A stretch of DNA of 64,000 nucleotides from CAVSUZ01 sp963795415 (GTDB taxonomy: Bacteria > Pseudomonadota > Alphaproteobacteria > Acetobacterales > Acetobacteraceae): assembly GCA_963795415.1 (NCBI GenBank), contig CAWCHQ010000001.1:372001-436000 (forward strand). Reading direction: 5' to 3'. Shown here piece by piece: positions 53,551 through 62,470 of the stretch (positions are counted from its first letter, which is position 1; each line of letters opens with the position of its first letter). The notes under the pieces were generated by a model. The model had not been told where the DNA came from, searched no databases, and worked only from the letters and a program-made list of their open reading frames with translations. The position numbers and the translations under genes were made by a program.

Positions 53551-54075
53551 CTAAACCTCGATCAACCCACGCCGCAGCCCCTTCGCCACCGCCTCCGCCC
53601 TGCTCCGCACGCCCAGCTTCCGGAACGCTGCTTCCAGATGAAACTTTACCGTGTGCGCCGAGATCCCCAGCCGCCGCGCCACCTCCTTGTTGCTCAACCC
53701 AGCCCCCACCCCCGTCAGCACCTCCACCTCCCGAGGCGTCAGCACCCCCGCAACCTCCTCCGCCGCCCGGAACTCCCGTCCCGAACCACCCCCGCCCGGC
53801 CGCACCGTCAAACCCGCCGCAACCGCCCGCAGACCCGCGTCCAGCACCAGGGCGCTCACCGCCTCCGGCAGCACCCCGGCAAACCCGGCATCCTCCACCC
53901 CGCCCAGCACCAGAACCGGAGGCCCATCGGCAACAACGGCTGCGGCATCCGCCAGCACCACCTCCGCCCCGTCGATCACCACGTCATGCCCGGCCGCCGC
54001 AACCAGCCTTGCAAGCGCCCCCGCCCGTTCCATATCCCCAACGGCCACCCGCACGCGAAGCCGGCCGTTAACCAT
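53551..54075 (-). CDS. LuxR-type regulator with short atypical receiver
   Basis: A 174-residue regulator. The C-terminal HTH is canonical (LTPREVEVLTGVGAGLSNKE, then VARRLGISAHTVKFHLEAAF and RKLGVRSRAEAV). The N-terminal 100 residues are Ala/Val/Gly-rich and too short for a complete receiver, with a weakly receiver-like EVVLADA segment and no clear acidic pocket. It probably binds DNA without classical phosphorylation. It lies downstream of the S1C-like gene on the same strand. The 165-base gap between them holds five near-palindromic GGTAC boxes, which could be its own operators. Confidence 0.8.
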   Translation of the reverse strand: MVNGRLRVRVAVGDMERAGALARLVAAAGHDVVIDGAEVVLADAAAVVADGPPVLVLGGVEDAGFAGVLPEAVSALVLDAGLRAVAAGLTVRPGGGGSGREFRAAEEVAGVLTPREVEVLTGVGAGLSNKEVARRLGISAHTVKFHLEAAFRKLGVRSRAEAVAKGLRRGLIEV

Positions 54076-54084
54076 TCCGCCCGC

Positions 54085-54232
54085 CTTCGCGTTTGGTACA
54101 AATCAGCCGGGCCAAAAACCGGGGTTGGTACAAAACACCCCCACCCAAAACCGGGTTTGGTACCAAATGCACCTCCCTCAAACGGGGGTTTGGTACAAAA
54201 CGGACCCCGCCAAAACGACGTTTGGTACAAAG
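54085..54232. promoter_or_regulatory. Array of five near-palindromic TTTGGTACAAA boxes, 32-33 bp apart
   Basis: GGTAC cores begin at 54095, 54127, 54159, 54192 and 54224, so spacings are 32, 32, 33 and 32 bases, about three helical turns. Four copies read TTTGGTAC or TTGGTAC followed by AAA, and one is the perfect palindrome TTTGGTACCAAA. Four of the boxes are preceded by CCAAAACCGGG-like sequence, which creates a second inverted relation with TTTGG. The array fills the gap upstream of the LuxR-type gene and downstream of the S1C-like gene. Binding of the LuxR-type protein is an inference. Confidence 0.75.
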
Positions 54233-54240
54233 TTAATTTC

Positions 54241-55110
54241 TCATTCCGGCCGCGCACCAACCGTCGCCCGCACCTCCTGCACCGCCCCCGCTCGCAGCAA
54301 CCGCAGCACGCACGCCCCCCCCACGCCGACCACCGCCAGCCGCTCCGCCAGACCCCGCGCCCGCCGCACCGCCTCCCCATCGACCCCCAGAAGCACGTCC
54401 CCCAGCATAACCCCCGCCTGCGCCGCCGGCCCCCCGGAGCTCACCGAGATCACCATCAGCCCCGCCTCACCCCCGGCCGCATCCCGCACCCCCTCCGGCA
54501 AGGCCACCGGCTGCAACGCCACCCCCAGCCAGCCCCGAGCCACCTTTCCCTCCCGGAGCAACGGTTCCACCACCCGGTCCACCGTCGCCGCCGGTATCAC
54601 CAGCACCCGCCGTCGAGGCCCCAAGGTCGAAATCCCCAGCACCCGCCCGACCGCATCCACCACGGGCCCGCCTTCCTCATGCCCGGCCACGCGGGCATCC
54701 AGCACGATCAGCCGATCGATCCGTCCCCCGGCCAGGGAGTGCCACGCCGGCCCCACCCGGTGCACCACCCCCAGCCGCGCCGTAATGCCGCCAGCCCCAT
54801 CGCTCCCCAGTGCCAGCGCAAGCGCGCCAACCCGCACCGGCTCCGCCTTCTCTAACTCGACCGCCTTCGCCTCAACTCGTAAAACTGCGACATTCGTGCC
54901 CTTGTCGCGGCCGGCCAGCTCCGCCTTCACCTCGGCCCCGCCCGGCACCACCACCCGGTACCCCTCGGCCTCCGCCAGCCCCTGCTCCGAGGCCACGACC
55001 GCCCCGTCCCGCCACAGCACCCCGCTGCCCGCCCGACCCTCGCCAGCCCGCACCCCGACAACCAGCCCGGCCGCCTTGGCCGCTACCGCCGCAAAATCCT
55101 CGATCGCCAT
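54241..55110 (-). CDS. S1C/HtrA-like protein with PDZ domain, catalytic residues missing
   Basis: A 289-residue protein with a trypsin-like fold followed by a PDZ domain (GWLGVALQPVALPEG to LGVDGEAVRRARGLAERLA). The usual His motif is replaced by VVASEQGL. The GNSGGP active-site loop reads GHEEGGPVVD, so the nucleophile Ser is absent. An Asp region (DKGTNVAVLRVEA) remains. It is therefore probably an inactive protease homologue acting as a binding or sensing module. No signal peptide is visible, so it may be cytosolic. It is paired with the LuxR-type gene 165 bases downstream. Confidence 0.75.
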   Translation of the reverse strand: MAIEDFAAVAAKAAGLVVGVRAGEGRAGSGVLWRDGAVVASEQGLAEAEGYRVVVPGGAEVKAELAGRDKGTNVAVLRVEAKAVELEKAEPVRVGALALALGSDGAGGITARLGVVHRVGPAWHSLAGGRIDRLIVLDARVAGHEEGGPVVDAVGRVLGISTLGPRRRVLVIPAATVDRVVEPLLREGKVARGWLGVALQPVALPEGVRDAAGGEAGLMVISVSSGGPAAQAGVMLGDVLLGVDGEAVRRARGLAERLAVVGVGGACVLRLLRAGAVQEVRATVGARPE

Positions 55111-55190
55111 CCCGGCCTCCTGTTTCGCCGCCCCTCAAAATGCGCAGCGAAACCGGCCCCCACCATCCGCCAAATAACCAGGGCCCCCTA

Positions 55191-55250
55191 TTCACCTCTC
55201 CCCTTGCGGGAGAGGTCGCCCCCGCAAAGCCGGGGCGGGCGAGGGGTCAC
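55191..55250. repeat. Dispersed palindromic repeat R3 copy
   Basis: TTCACCTCTCCCCTTGCGGG, then AGAGGTCGCCCCCGCAAAGC, then CGGGGCGGGCGAGGGG. It is the same architecture as at 43283-43322, located just after the MFS stop. Confidence 0.85.
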
Positions 55251-56574
55251 CCCAACGAAACCCCCCGCGTCTCCCGCATCCTCAGGAACGTGATCCCCGC
55301 GATCGCCGCGATCACCATGATATAAACCGCAAGCAGCCACGGCATTCCGTGGCTCAGCAGCCAGGCCGCGATCAGCGGCGCTGTCCCGCCGAAAATCGCC
55401 GCGCAGATCGCATAGGGAAACCCGATCCCCGAGGTCCGCACCTGGGTCGGAAACAGCTCGCAGAACGTCGCCGACATCACCCCGTCGATCATCGCCAGGA
55501 AGATGCAGCCCACCACCGCCACCAGCACGAACACGCCGAACCCGCCGCTCTCCAGCAGCCGCAGCATCGGCCAGGCCAGCACGAAAAATCCGGCCGCATA
55601 GGTGATCAGCAGAGGTCGTCGCCCCACCCGGTCCGACAACGCGCCGGACAGCACAGTCGCCACACAGAACACCGCCGTCGCGATCACTCCGCCGATGAAA
55701 CCCCGGTTCAGCGGCAATCCCCCGGCCATATGCGCATAGGTCGGCAGAAAAACCGTCCAGATGTAGAACATCACCGTCCCCATCTGCATCGCGAAGACCA
55801 CGAAGGACTCCCAGGGGTGGTCCTTCAGCGCGCGAATGATCGGGCGGCTCTCCAAACTCCGCCGCTGCTCCGCCGCCACGAAATGCGGCGTCTCCGGCAA
55901 TCCCGTCCGGATATACAGCCCATACAGCGACAGCGCCGCCCCCAGAAGGAACGGAATCCGCCAGCCCCAGGCGCCCAGAGCAGGCTGCTGGATCAGCCCG
56001 GTCACCAGGGCCGAAACGCCCGTCGCCAGCAGCAGCGACACCCCTATGCTGGCGATATGGAACGACCCGGTCAGCCCCCGCCTGCCCGGAGGCGCATGCT
56101 CCACCAGGAATGTCGCCGCTCCCTGGAACTCGCCCCCGGCCGAGAACCCTGCAACAGCCGGGCGAACAACAACAGCAGAGGTGCCGCCATCCCGATCGCT
56201 CCATAGGACGGCGTTGCCGCCACGATCAGGCTCCCCACCCCCATCAGCAAAATCGTCAAGGACAGCATCCGCCGCCGCCCATACCGGTCCGCCAGCGGCG
56301 AGAGCACCGCCGACCCGACAGGCCGCATCACGAACCCCAGGGCGAAGGTTGCCAGTGTCGCCAGCAACGCCGTCGTCGCATTGTGGGAGGGGAAGAATTG
56401 CCCCGCAAAAACTGCAGACAGCAGCCCGTAGATCGCCCAGTCGTACCACTCGATTATGTTGCCGATCACCCCTATGTTGCCGATCACCCCGCCTAGCACC
56501 GTCGTGACAACCGACGCCTCGGCCGGTCCCGCCAGCCCCACCGCCGCCGGCGCAAACCCCCGTTCGCTCATCAT
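55247..56574 (-). pseudogene. MFS (metabolite:H+ symporter-like) transporter, frameshifted as read
   Basis: The N-terminal half (IIEWYDWAIYGLLSAVFAGQ, FALGFVMRPVGSAV, DRYGRRRMLSLTILLMG, LLLLFARLLQG) belongs to the metabolite:H+ symporter group. After LLQG the frame is lost. The other frame continues GFSAGGEFQGAATFLVEHAP and GRRPLLITYAAGFF to the end. The length is one base short of a multiple of three; adding one G to GGG near 56148 restores LLQGFSAGGEF and a protein of about 442 residues with 12 TMs. It also contains a tandem 18-bp duplication encoding a second GVIGNI before the IEWYDW motif. Confidence 0.8.
56456..56491. repeat. 18-bp tandem duplication inside the MFS gene
   Basis: ATGTTGCCGATCACCCCT at 56456-56473 is repeated at 56474-56491 with one difference at the last base. 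It duplicates GVIGNI just before IEWYDW, a conserved first-TM motif, in frame. Confidence 0.9.
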
Positions 56575-56592
56575 CGTGTCCCTCCGCGCAAT

Positions 56593-56620
56593 CTCCGTGT
56601 CTCCGTGCCTCCGTGGTGAA
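56593..56620. repeat. Dispersed CTCCGTG repeat (R1) copy
   Basis: CTCCGTGTCTCCGTGCCTCC followed by GTGGTGAA. Matches the copies at 39373 and 41262-41290. Located between the MFS and hydantoinase remnants. Confidence 0.85.
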
Positions 56621-56643
56621 TCTTCTCGGCGGCCTCCTGGGCC

Positions 56644-57335
56644 TCACATCCTCACGAACGCGGCCGCCGTCGCCGCCATCGCCCGCTCCGCCGCCTCGCC
56701 ATACGGTCCCGGCCCGCCCTCTCGCAGCCGCCGGTGCACCTCCGCCTGAGCATGCCGCCGCACCCCCTCCGGCAACTCCGGCAGCCAGGCCGCGATCCGC
56801 TCCGCCGTCACGCCGTATAACCCCTCCCACTCGTTCCGCCCCGGCCCGAAATCGAACGCCGGCAAAGCTCCCCGCCCGGCCGCGATTCCCGCTCTGCACG
56901 CAAGAGTCTCCGTCCCATCCACCACGCCGCCCCGTATCACCACCCCATACACATCCGCCGCACGCTCCGGCGAAACCAGCCCGGCCGCTACATCCACCAG
57001 CACCGCCTCAGGGTCCCGCTCCAGAGGATCGCCGCCGCCGCCGGCCGCCGCGCCGCCAACCCGGAGGCACCAGGGTCGTCGTATCCATCTGATTGATGAT
57101 CGCGGGCCCGGAAACCTCCGCCTCCGGCCCCAAGCCCGCCCGGTCCACCACCGAGGCCGTTACCATCCGCCCCAGCAGCCGCATCGCCCGCGTCGCCCGC
57201 TTCGCACCGCCACCCACCTCCTGAACCGGGGCCAAAAGCGGCCTTTTCATCTCCCCGACGATGTGCGCTCGCAGCTCCTTCAGCCAGATCTGCGCCTGCT
57301 CGTTCGCATGCCCGTAAGTCGCCCGGTGCGCATGC
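56644..57335 (-). pseudogene. Hydantoinase A/B fused remnant
   Basis: On the minus strand, the C-terminal region of a hydantoinase/oxoprolinase alpha-type protein (TYGHANEQAQIWLKEL, VSGPAIINQMDTTTLVPPGW) runs into a GGC-rich stretch near 57040. A frameshift leads to the C-terminus of a hydantoinase B-type protein (GGGDPLERDPEAVLVDVAAG, LVSPERAADVYGVV, LPAFDFGPGRNEWEGLYG). The 5' parts of both are missing, since the IS1634 copy cuts in at about 57335. The remnant is an IS- or deletion-generated scar, not a working enzyme. Confidence 0.7.
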
Positions 57336-58911
57336 GTGCCGCTTTACGGCGGGCCGCGGCGGAACGGCGGGGTGGGGCGACGACGGAGCTGCGCTGCGCA
57401 TCCGCCGCGGTTGGCTCGTGGTCATCGAACAGAATCGCGGCGAGCGCCTCGCGCAGGTGCCACTCGACATAATAGGCGAGCATGCACAGCAGCAGGGGCG
57501 CGCGCACGCGATCGGCCAGACGATGATGGATCGGACGCACCTCAAGATCGACAGTCTTGATCGACCGGAAAGCCCGCTCCACCCGGCTGAGGGATTTATA
57601 CCAGGCAACTGCCGCAGGAGCCGTGAGTTGCTCGGCCGGCACACTGGTGCGGATGACATAAATCCCGTCCAGGCGGGCTTCCGCGGCGATGGCCTCGGTA
57701 TGACGGGCGAAACTGAAACTATCATCGGTGATGGTTAGGCTGAAATGCTTGGCCATCTTGTGCCTGTCCAGCACTTTGCCCACCGCCATCCCGATCTGAT
57801 CGGCGCCGCGCAGGGGTCTGTTCTTGCGGTTGACGGCTGTGGCGATTCTGGCCAGTTCGGTTTCAGCGGCCGCCAACAGGTCGTCGCGTTTACGCGTCCG
57901 CTCGGCCCCGAGCAGCGGATTGCGGCACACCACCAGCCGTTCGCCGGGAAAATCCGGCGAGATGACTTCGGCCAGGTCGCGTTCATCGAACAGCGAGAGC
58001 CGCACCGTGCCGGCCTCGGCCAGCGCCTTGACCGCGGGCGCCCGCAGCGAGGTGATCCAGTCCAGGCCGGCGGGTTTCAGCACTGTCTCGATCCGCGCAT
58101 CGGTGAGCATTCCCCGAAAGCGCTGCTTCAGCTTCTCCACCTGGTTCGCCACGGTTGCGGGATCAGCGGCCCCCTGGTCCGGCCCAAGGCCGGCCCGAGG
58201 ACAGGCATTGGCCTCGAACACCTCCGCCGCGACCGGGCAGCCATTGCTGGCGCAGAGCAGGCCGAAGACGATCTGCGGCCGGTCGCGTCGGTGATCGCGG
58301 CTGTAATCATAGCGCGCGAGCGGGCAGGTGCGGCCTTCGAAATAGGTCGCGGTCACGTCATACAACACCAGGGTGCCCTGACTGGAGATGCCTCGCCGCA
58401 AGCCGGTGCTCGATCCGCGATTGCTGGTTGAGCAGCCAATCCAGCGCGGTGTAAAGGTCTTGCTCGCTTACGGCGCCGAGGTTGAGCAGCGGACCGAGCG
58501 AACTGGTCGCCGTGACCTCGTCGAGCTGGCGTGCGGTCGCCAGTTTGGAGGCGGGATCGAGGATCCGGGCGACGATCATCGCCAGCACCAAAGCGACCTG
58601 CCGGGCCGGGGAACGGGGCGAGGCCAGCGGGCGCTCCAGTCCGATCTTGCGCGCGGTTCCCAGCACCGCGGCGACGTGGCCATGCGGCAGACTGCGAAGA
58701 ATGGTCAGCTTCTCGTTCGGTTCCGTCAGACCTTCATCGCGCAGCACGCGGGCGAGCCGTTCGATTTTGGCCATTGGCCAGTGCGAGAGGTTTGCGAGGG
58801 TGCGGGTCTTGACCTTGCCAGCTTCGCGGTAACCCTGGCGCAGCAGGTAGGCCGGGGCGAATTGCGGTTTGGGACACGGGCGACATACACACGGTGAGCG
58901 AATCGGATCGA
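57330..58911 (-). pseudogene. IS1634-family transposase, copy 2, frameshifted and truncated
   Basis: The start region VYVARVPNRNSP at about 58890 is in a different frame from AYLLRQGYREAGKVKTRTLA. The shift is in the C run at about 58854-58857. A second shift near 58390 separates LAARHLQS from GTLVLYDVTATYFEGR. Catalytic blocks (YDVTATYFEG, MLTDARIETV, YKSLSRVERAFRSIKT) are present. The C-terminus is cut at about 57335 after RRSAAARRKAARMRTG. It preserves the AYYVEWHLREAL sequence that is mutated to a stop in copy 1. Confidence 0.8.
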
Positions 58912-59030
58912 TTCGCGTCGTGTCAAGCATTATCTTGCCACTTACATGCCAACACCGAAGAGGCCATCACAGCCAAATCTCAGCTTCCCTGCGGGTTTGC
59001 CCCCGCCACAGCCACGTAACTTCGGGTTAG
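57330..59030 (-). mobile_element. IS1634-family element, copy 2, 3'-truncated
   Basis: The left end is the terminal repeat CTAACCCGAAGTTACGTGGC, read on the minus strand from 59030. The body encodes an IS1634 transposase closely related to copy 1. The right end is missing; the sequence passes directly into the hydantoinase remnant near 57335. Confidence 0.75.
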
Positions 59031-59099
59031 AGAGGATCGAGGGTTGATTTATGATGTGCGTATTCGCCTCAGCGAGGATGTTCGGGTACCCGGCTGCTC

Positions 59100-59516
59100 G
59101 GGGGTGCATGTTGGCCTATTACGTCGAATGGCACCTGCGCGAGGCACTGGCGCCGATCCTGTTTGACGATCATCGGCGGGACGCCGCCGCCGCGGAGCGA
59201 AGCTAGATCGTCCCCCGGCGCAGCGCTCGGCGGCGGCGCGGCGAAAGGCGCGCAAATGCACCGAGAATGATTTGCCGGTGCTCAGCTTCCGCTCGCTGCT
59301 CGGCGAACTCGCTACCTTCAGCCGCAACACGATTGGCGGTTGTCGGGGCGCCCGAGAATACATTCTTGCTCTATCCGCAGATGACCAAGCTGCAGGCCCG
59401 CAGCTTCGAGCTGCTGGGGGTCGCCGCCCGGCCGTAGGCAGGAAACCGCAACCTCCCGTTCGGTTTACCGAGTGGTATCGGTAGCTTGCGTCCTGGCCCG
59501 GGGTAACTTCGGTTTA
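59100..59516 (+). pseudogene. IS1634-family transposase 3' remnant with right terminal repeat
   Basis: MLAYYVEWHLREALAPILFD to DDH at about 59106-59180 and PVLSFRSLLGELATFSRNTI at about 59275-59335 match the C-terminal part of the transposase, with an in-frame stop and shifts between them. The terminal repeat ends at 59516 (CCGGGGTAACTTCGGTTTAG on the plus strand). It could be the separated 3' end of a similar element; its sequence differs from copy 2, so it is not simply the missing end of that copy. Confidence 0.75.
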
Positions 59517-59822
59517 GTGAACTGCGCTGCTGGACACTGAGAAATGCGGGCTGAGGTGGATCGCTCGAGTCAACAGCCGAGCAACTCGCTGGCAGGTTGA
59601 AGAGCGGTGATTTGCATTGTCAAGGTGCGGAGGAAAGCGAAGGGGCCACGCATGCCATTCGCCACGTCACTCGCCCGGACGGCTTTCATGCAACCACACG
59701 CACCCCTTGGTCTGCCGTCGGGCTTCGAAATGCAATGTCGCCGTACCAGGATCCGTGCTTGATAGCCAGGGAAAATGCCGTGCGATCCTGCCGCGCGCGA
59801 TCGTTAGCTTGAGGATCTCCCC
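59517..59822. other. Intergenic region, no gene seen
   Basis: 306 bases between the IS1634 right end and the binding-protein gene stop. Short frames on both strands lack similarity. No terminator with a clear U tract is visible after the gene that ends at 59823. Confidence 0.4.
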
Positions 59823-61328
59823 TCAATGAACCTCCAGACCTTGTGGACGGATGAGCCCATCGGGCACTGGGGAGAAACCAGTAACATCCTTCCTCAGCGC
59901 GTAGAGCCAAGTCATGTGAAACAGAAATAGCAGCGGCCGAGCCTTGATGTACTGCGCCACTACCTGATGGTACAGTTTCTGTCGTTCGGTCGGATCCGTC
60001 GTCGCACGTGCCTTGTCCAGCAAAGCCTGGAACGTCGGATCGCAATACTTCGTCCAGTTCTGGAACCCGTCGCAGGACAGGTATTGCGTGATATTGAAGT
60101 CCGGATCGGACCGGCCACTCCAGATTGTGAGTGCTGTCTGGAAATCGCCGGACTTGTACGCGGCTATGTTGGCGTTGGTCTCACCCGGTTGCACCTTGAT
60201 GGCGATGTCCGCTTGTGCGGCCATCGCCTGGATGATCTGACCGATCTGCATATCCAGCGGCGTGTTCAGCGTGCGCAATCCAATCGTCAGATGCTCCACT
60301 CCCGCCTGCTTCAGCAAGTCCTTCGCGTTCCTGACATCGGCTGCCGGTACGGGAAACTGCTTGTTGAAATACGGGCTGGTCGGAAGCTCCGACTGATCGT
60401 CCGGCACGAACAGGCCGGAGGCAGCGACCTGGTTGATGGCGTTACGATCGATCGCCGCTTCCAGCGCCTGCCGCACCCGGGGATCATGCGCGAGGGGACC
60501 ATTGCCGCCGCTGCCATTCCCCAGATTGATCATCATCCCTTCGTAGCCAAGCCCGGTGATCTGGGCGAGCTTCAGCCCCGGATCTTTCTTCACGTTTACC
60601 GCATCCGTTGGCGCGATCTCCTCGATCATGTCGAGCTGGTTTGCCTTCAGGTCCAGCAGCCGCACGCTGGAATCCGGAATCGGGTGAAACACGATCCTAT
60701 CCAGATGGATGGCGCTCGCATTCCAATAACCGGGAAATCTCTCCAGCGTGATGTGGTCTTGCGGCACGCGCTCCACGAAGCTGAACGGTCCGGCGCAGAC
60801 CGGATGGGTGAAAAAGTTCTCGCCGAGCTGCTGCAAGACTTTGGGTGCCTCCATCATTCCGGCGCGGTCCGATAGTACGGCGATCAGCGGCGCATAGGGC
60901 GCGGACAGGAGCAGGCGCACAGTCGCGGGATCGACCACCTCCACCGCCGTCACCGGCTTCAGCTCGGATTTGCGGGCGCTGTATGGCGCGGTCTGGTACC
61001 GCTCGAGATTGGTCTTCACCGCATTCGCGTCGAACGGCTCATTATCCTGGAACCTGACCCCTTCCCGCAGCTTCAGCGTCAGGGCGCGCGAGTCACTGGA
61101 CCAGGACCACCCGGTTGCGAGCTGCGGCACGAACTCCAGCTTTGCGTTCAGATCGATCAGCTTATCGCACAGGCTGGCAAATATGATTCGGCCGGCGAAA
61201 GTGCCACCGCGCGCGGGGTCCAGGGTATCGGGATCGTCCTGCATGCCGATTCGCAAAGTGCCGGCCGCGTGCGCAACCCCGCACACAAACAGCATCGCCG
61301 CGAGCCCGCCCAGGAACCGTGATTTCAT
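59823..61328 (-). CDS. ABC transporter substrate-binding protein (peptide/nickel family 5), Sec-exported
   Basis: A 501-residue periplasmic protein. The signal peptide MKSRFLGGLAAMLFVCGVAH ends at AAG. IGMQDDPDTLDPARGGTFAG, LTLKLREGVRFQDNEPFDA and GPFSFVERV are family-5 blocks, and LATGWSWSSDSRALTL is also typical. Start ATG 61328 has GAGG about 6 bases upstream. No permease is visible in the window. It lies 20 bases after an IolE/MocA-type gene operon on the same strand, so the ligand may be a sugar-like compound processed by those enzymes (inference). Confidence 0.9.
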   Translation of the reverse strand: MKSRFLGGLAAMLFVCGVAHAAGTLRIGMQDDPDTLDPARGGTFAGRIIFASLCDKLIDLNAKLEFVPQLATGWSWSSDSRALTLKLREGVRFQDNEPFDANAVKTNLERYQTAPYSARKSELKPVTAVEVVDPATVRLLLSAPYAPLIAVLSDRAGMMEAPKVLQQLGENFFTHPVCAGPFSFVERVPQDHITLERFPGYWNASAIHLDRIVFHPIPDSSVRLLDLKANQLDMIEEIAPTDAVNVKKDPGLKLAQITGLGYEGMMINLGNGSGGNGPLAHDPRVRQALEAAIDRNAINQVAASGLFVPDDQSELPTSPYFNKQFPVPAADVRNAKDLLKQAGVEHLTIGLRTLNTPLDMQIGQIIQAMAAQADIAIKVQPGETNANIAAYKSGDFQTALTIWSGRSDPDFNITQYLSCDGFQNWTKYCDPTFQALLDKARATTDPTERQKLYHQVVAQYIKARPLLFLFHMTWLYALRKDVTGFSPVPDGLIRPQGLEVH

Positions 61329-61348
61329 TCTTAACCTCACTGATCGCC

Positions 61349-62470
61349 TCAGACCTCCACCGAACGATGCGTCCTGGCGCTCTGCACTGCCGCCTCGACA
61401 AGCCGCAAGCCGTGCAGGCCGTCGGTGAAGGTTGGATACCCACAATCGGCGCCGCGCATCGCCGACCATGCCTGGCGTACGACGTTGCGGAACGCGTCCA
61501 CGTAGCCCTCGGCGTGGCCGGCGGGAAGGCTCGACATCCAGGATAGCCGTTCCGGCAGCGCGTCGGGCGAGCGTTGATGAATGGTGTTGCCGCCAGGTCT
61601 CCGCTCGACCCAGATATTCGGTTCCTGCTGGTTCCAGTCGGCACCAGCCTCTGACCCGTCCAGCGAAACGATGATCGTGTTCGGGTGCCCGGGGGAGACG
61701 CCGCTGACGGTCACGCATCCGGCCGCACCGCCGCTGAGGCGGATCAGCAGATCTGCCTGTTCTTCCAGCCCATGCTGGAGCCGGATGCCGCCATCCGGGG
61801 TGCGCGACCCGGGTGGTTCGGCGCCTTCGCCGGCCTGTCCATGCCAGACCCGCTCCGGCTGATGCGTCGAGAATTGCGCCGTGATCCCGGTAATCTTCTG
61901 CCCGGTGACGAACTCGATCAGATCCAGCCAGTGAATTCCCAGATCCATCAGCGCGTAGGAATGTCCTGTCGTACCGGGCGAGAACATCCACACATACTTG
62001 TCCGCCGCGAACACGTCTTGCGATAGGTACGCCCCGCTCGCTCTGCGAATTTGCCCGAACTCGCCCGCCGCGATTTTCGCGCGCAACACCTCCACCAGCG
62101 GATAGCCGCGATACGTGTATGCGACCGCGCCGACCCGTCTGGCCTGCGCGGCCGCCGCGATCATCCGTCCGGCATCCTCGATCCGCGTCGCCATCGGCTT
62201 TTCACATAGCACGTGCGCGCCGGCTTCCAGCGCTGCGATGCTATGTTCCGCGTGCAGATGATGCGGCGAGCAGACATGCACGATCTCCGGCTTCGTTTCC
62301 CGCAGCATGCGCGCGGGATCGTCGAATGGTGGTGCATGACCGAACGCGCCGGCGCCTGCGAGCGTGCGTCCGCAAACCCCGACCAGTTCGCCGCGCAGCT
62401 CGCGGATCAGCCGCACATGCACATGCGCGATTCCGCCCGTCCCGATGATCGCGACGCGGGGAGGAGTCAT
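61349..62470 (-). CDS. Gfo/Idh/MocA-family oxidoreductase
   Basis: A 373-residue NAD(P)-dependent dehydrogenase of sugars, inositols or related polyols. The Rossmann motif is VAIIGTGGIAHVHVRLIREL. VLCEKPMATRIEDAGRMI is the EKP motif with the catalytic Lys, and LMDLGIHWLDLIEFVTGQ carries the downstream Asp/His. Start ATG 62470 overlaps the previous stop by one base. It precedes the binding-protein gene by 20 bases. Confidence 0.9.
   Translation of the reverse strand: MTPPRVAIIGTGGIAHVHVRLIRELRGELVGVCGRTLAGAGAFGHAPPFDDPARMLRETKPEIVHVCSPHHLHAEHSIAALEAGAHVLCEKPMATRIEDAGRMIAAAAQARRVGAVAYTYRGYPLVEVLRAKIAAGEFGQIRRASGAYLSQDVFAADKYVWMFSPGTTGHSYALMDLGIHWLDLIEFVTGQKITGITAQFSTHQPERVWHGQAGEGAEPPGSRTPDGGIRLQHGLEEQADLLIRLSGGAAGCVTVSGVSPGHPNTIIVSLDGSEAGADWNQQEPNIWVERRPGGNTIHQRSPDALPERLSWMSSLPAGHAEGYVDAFRNVVRQAWSAMRGADCGYPTFTDGLHGLRLVEAAVQSARTHRSVEV

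Noticed and set aside
54085..54232. CRISPR array in the GGTAC repeats
   Set aside because: Only five short degenerate boxes exist, and the 20-base intervals are themselves related to each other. No cas genes are present.
53638..55177. Plus-strand frames of 400-508 residues
   Set aside because: They lie opposite the LuxR-type and S1C-like genes and show Pro/Arg/Ser-rich shadow composition typical of antisense frames in GC-rich DNA.
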